DNA from: Candidatus Eiseniibacteriota bacterium
GTDB taxonomy: Bacteria > Eisenbacteria > RBG-16-71-46 > JAFGJU01
Reading direction: 5' to 3'
NCBI GenBank assembly: GCA_016928935.1
Contig: JAFGJU010000228.1
Coordinates: forward strand, 1-6,887
Length of the DNA: 6,887 nt
Below are positions 6,421 to 6,887 of the stretch, piece by piece (the first letter of the stretch is position 1; each line of letters opens with the position of its first letter). The notes below the pieces were generated by a model. That model did no database searches, had not been told where the DNA came from, and worked only from the letters and a program-made list of their open reading frames with translations. The position numbers and the translations under genes are program-made.

Positions 6421-6551
6421 CCCGGCAGAGGTGTTAGACCCGGAGAGGGGTGTTTGGCCCGGATGGAGCTGTTAGACCCGGCAGAGGTGTTAGACGCGGA
6501 GAGGGGTGTTTGGCCCGGACAGAGGTGTTAGACCCGGGCAGAGGCGTCATG
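6421..6551 (+). repeat. Minisatellite of seven 18-19 bp units ending in the GT9 start codon
   Basis: Seven tandem units start at 6421, 6439, 6458, 6477, 6495, 6514 and 6533, each beginning CCCGG (CGCGG in one). Two main versions alternate: CCCGGCAGAGGTGTTAGA and CCCGGAGAGGGGTGTTTGG. There is a higher-order 56-bp duplication: 6421-6476 matches 6477-6532 at about 52 of 56 positions. Two more degenerate units may precede it from 6383. The last unit diverges at its end so that its AGAGG and following bases become the ribosome site and ATG of the GT9 gene. The 56-bp period is not a multiple of 3, so the array is not protein-coding. Confidence 0.85.
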
Positions 6552-6887
6552 GCTGAGACAACAGGAAGACGCGTAAGACTGGCTCTCGCCTCTTGGCTGT
6601 TCAAGCCGGTAAGGGCAAGGCAGCTCAAGGGAAACCCGTTCAGGGTGTCCGGGCCCAAGGTGCGAGTGCTGGTCGTCAGGCAGCAGAACCAGATGGGTGA
6701 CATGCTGCTCGCGACGCCGTGCCTGAGAGCGCTCAGGGAATGCCTGCCCCACAGCTGGATAACCCTGGTCGCCAGCGACGAAAACGAAGCCGTCGTGCGC
6801 AACAACCCGCACGTGAACCAGGTCCTGGTCTACAGCAAGAAGGCGTTCAGGGCGAACCCGCTGGCGCTCTTTGGGTTCATTGAAACG
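6549..6887 (+). CDS. GT9-family glycosyltransferase, heptosyltransferase-like (partial, N-terminal 113 residues)
   Basis: The reading frame is open from ATG 6549 to the window edge. After a basic N-terminal stretch of about 35 residues comes VRVLVVRQQNQMGDMLLATP (38-57), the first beta strand and GD-containing loop typical of ADP-heptose:LPS heptosyltransferases (GT9, GT-B fold). LRALRECLPHSWITLVASDENEAVVRNNPHVNQVLVY follows, matching the next Rossmann elements and the NPxV segment of the family. Members transfer a heptose or related sugar to lipid A-core or another surface glycan on the cytoplasmic side of the inner membrane. The donor-binding C-terminal domain is outside the window, so the sugar cannot be told. 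The ribosome site AGAGG is 4 nt from the ATG, a little close. The frame is open upstream to 6438 with GTG options at 6450 and 6525, but these fall in repeat units. It is divergent from the ligase genes. Confidence 0.85.
   Translation, partial: MAETTGRRVRLALASWLFKPVRARQLKGNPFRVSGPKVRVLVVRQQNQMGDMLLATPCLRALRECLPHSWITLVASDENEAVVRNNPHVNQVLVYSKKAFRANPLALFGFIET

Larger units (their letters stand above)
6097..6548. other. Divergent intergenic region of 452 bp
   Basis: I see no convincing gene here. It separates the leftward ligase gene from the rightward GT9 gene and should hold the promoters for both. It contains a GC-rich stem near 6140-6158 (arms GCGGCC/GGCCGC), a longer hairpin at 6200-6236, a possible plus-strand promoter at 6246-6274, a hairpin at 6373-6404, and the minisatellite at 6421-6551. 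I could not recognise a minus-strand promoter for the ligase gene. Confidence 0.7.

Noticed and set aside
6259..6531. Plus-strand 90-codon open frame through the leader and minisatellite
   Set aside because: No ribosome site or recognisable protein features; the repeat period is not a multiple of 3, so the frame is not maintained between units.
6421..6551. CRISPR array
   Set aside because: Units are contiguous 18-19 bp repeats with no spacers, and no cas genes are present.
6434..6812. Minus-strand open frames over the GT9 start and the minisatellite
   Set aside because: They lie opposite a gene with clear GT9 motifs, and their C-terminal Pro/Leu/Ser/Thr repeats are just the minisatellite read through.

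Overview
The window is high-G+C bacterial DNA with compact, mostly leftward genes. Codon use still includes ATA (Ile) and AGG (Arg), and GTG or TTG starts are plausible at some genes. A GT9 heptosyltransferase-like gene at the right end hints at a diderm (LPS-type) envelope. I cannot place the organism; nothing is diagnostic of a well-studied genus.

Layout, right to left on the minus strand: two consecutive paralogous adenylate-forming enzymes of the PaaK/CapK type (4723-6096 and 3096-4502), a YtcJ-type amidohydrolase (1233-3026), an ECF sigma factor (500-1156), and the start of its zinc-finger, single-pass membrane anti-sigma factor (1-503, cut by the window edge). The sigma and anti-sigma genes overlap by 4 nt and are clearly a coupled unit. 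Gaps between the other minus-strand genes are 69-220 nt, so a single operon is possible but not proven. On the plus strand a divergent gene begins at 6549 and runs off the right edge; it encodes the N-terminus of a GT9 glycosyltransferase.

CapK-like ligases beside a GT9 enzyme fit a cell-surface glycan locus in which sugars may be decorated with acyl or amide groups. The amidohydrolase could act on a related amide, but its substrate is unknown. The sigma/anti-sigma pair would supply envelope-responsive transcription; its regulon cannot be read from this window.

The most unusual feature is a recurring pattern of short GC-rich minisatellites, all with 18-19 bp units. One lies inside the anti-sigma coding region (159-248), one between the two ligase genes (4522-4577), and one in the leader of the GT9 gene (6421-6551). 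In the last, the final degenerate repeat unit supplies both the Shine-Dalgarno sequence and the start codon. The amidohydrolase also carries an unusual low-complexity insertion of about 55 residues. I see no tRNA, rRNA, CRISPR array, IS element or phage gene, and no clearly new multi-gene system.
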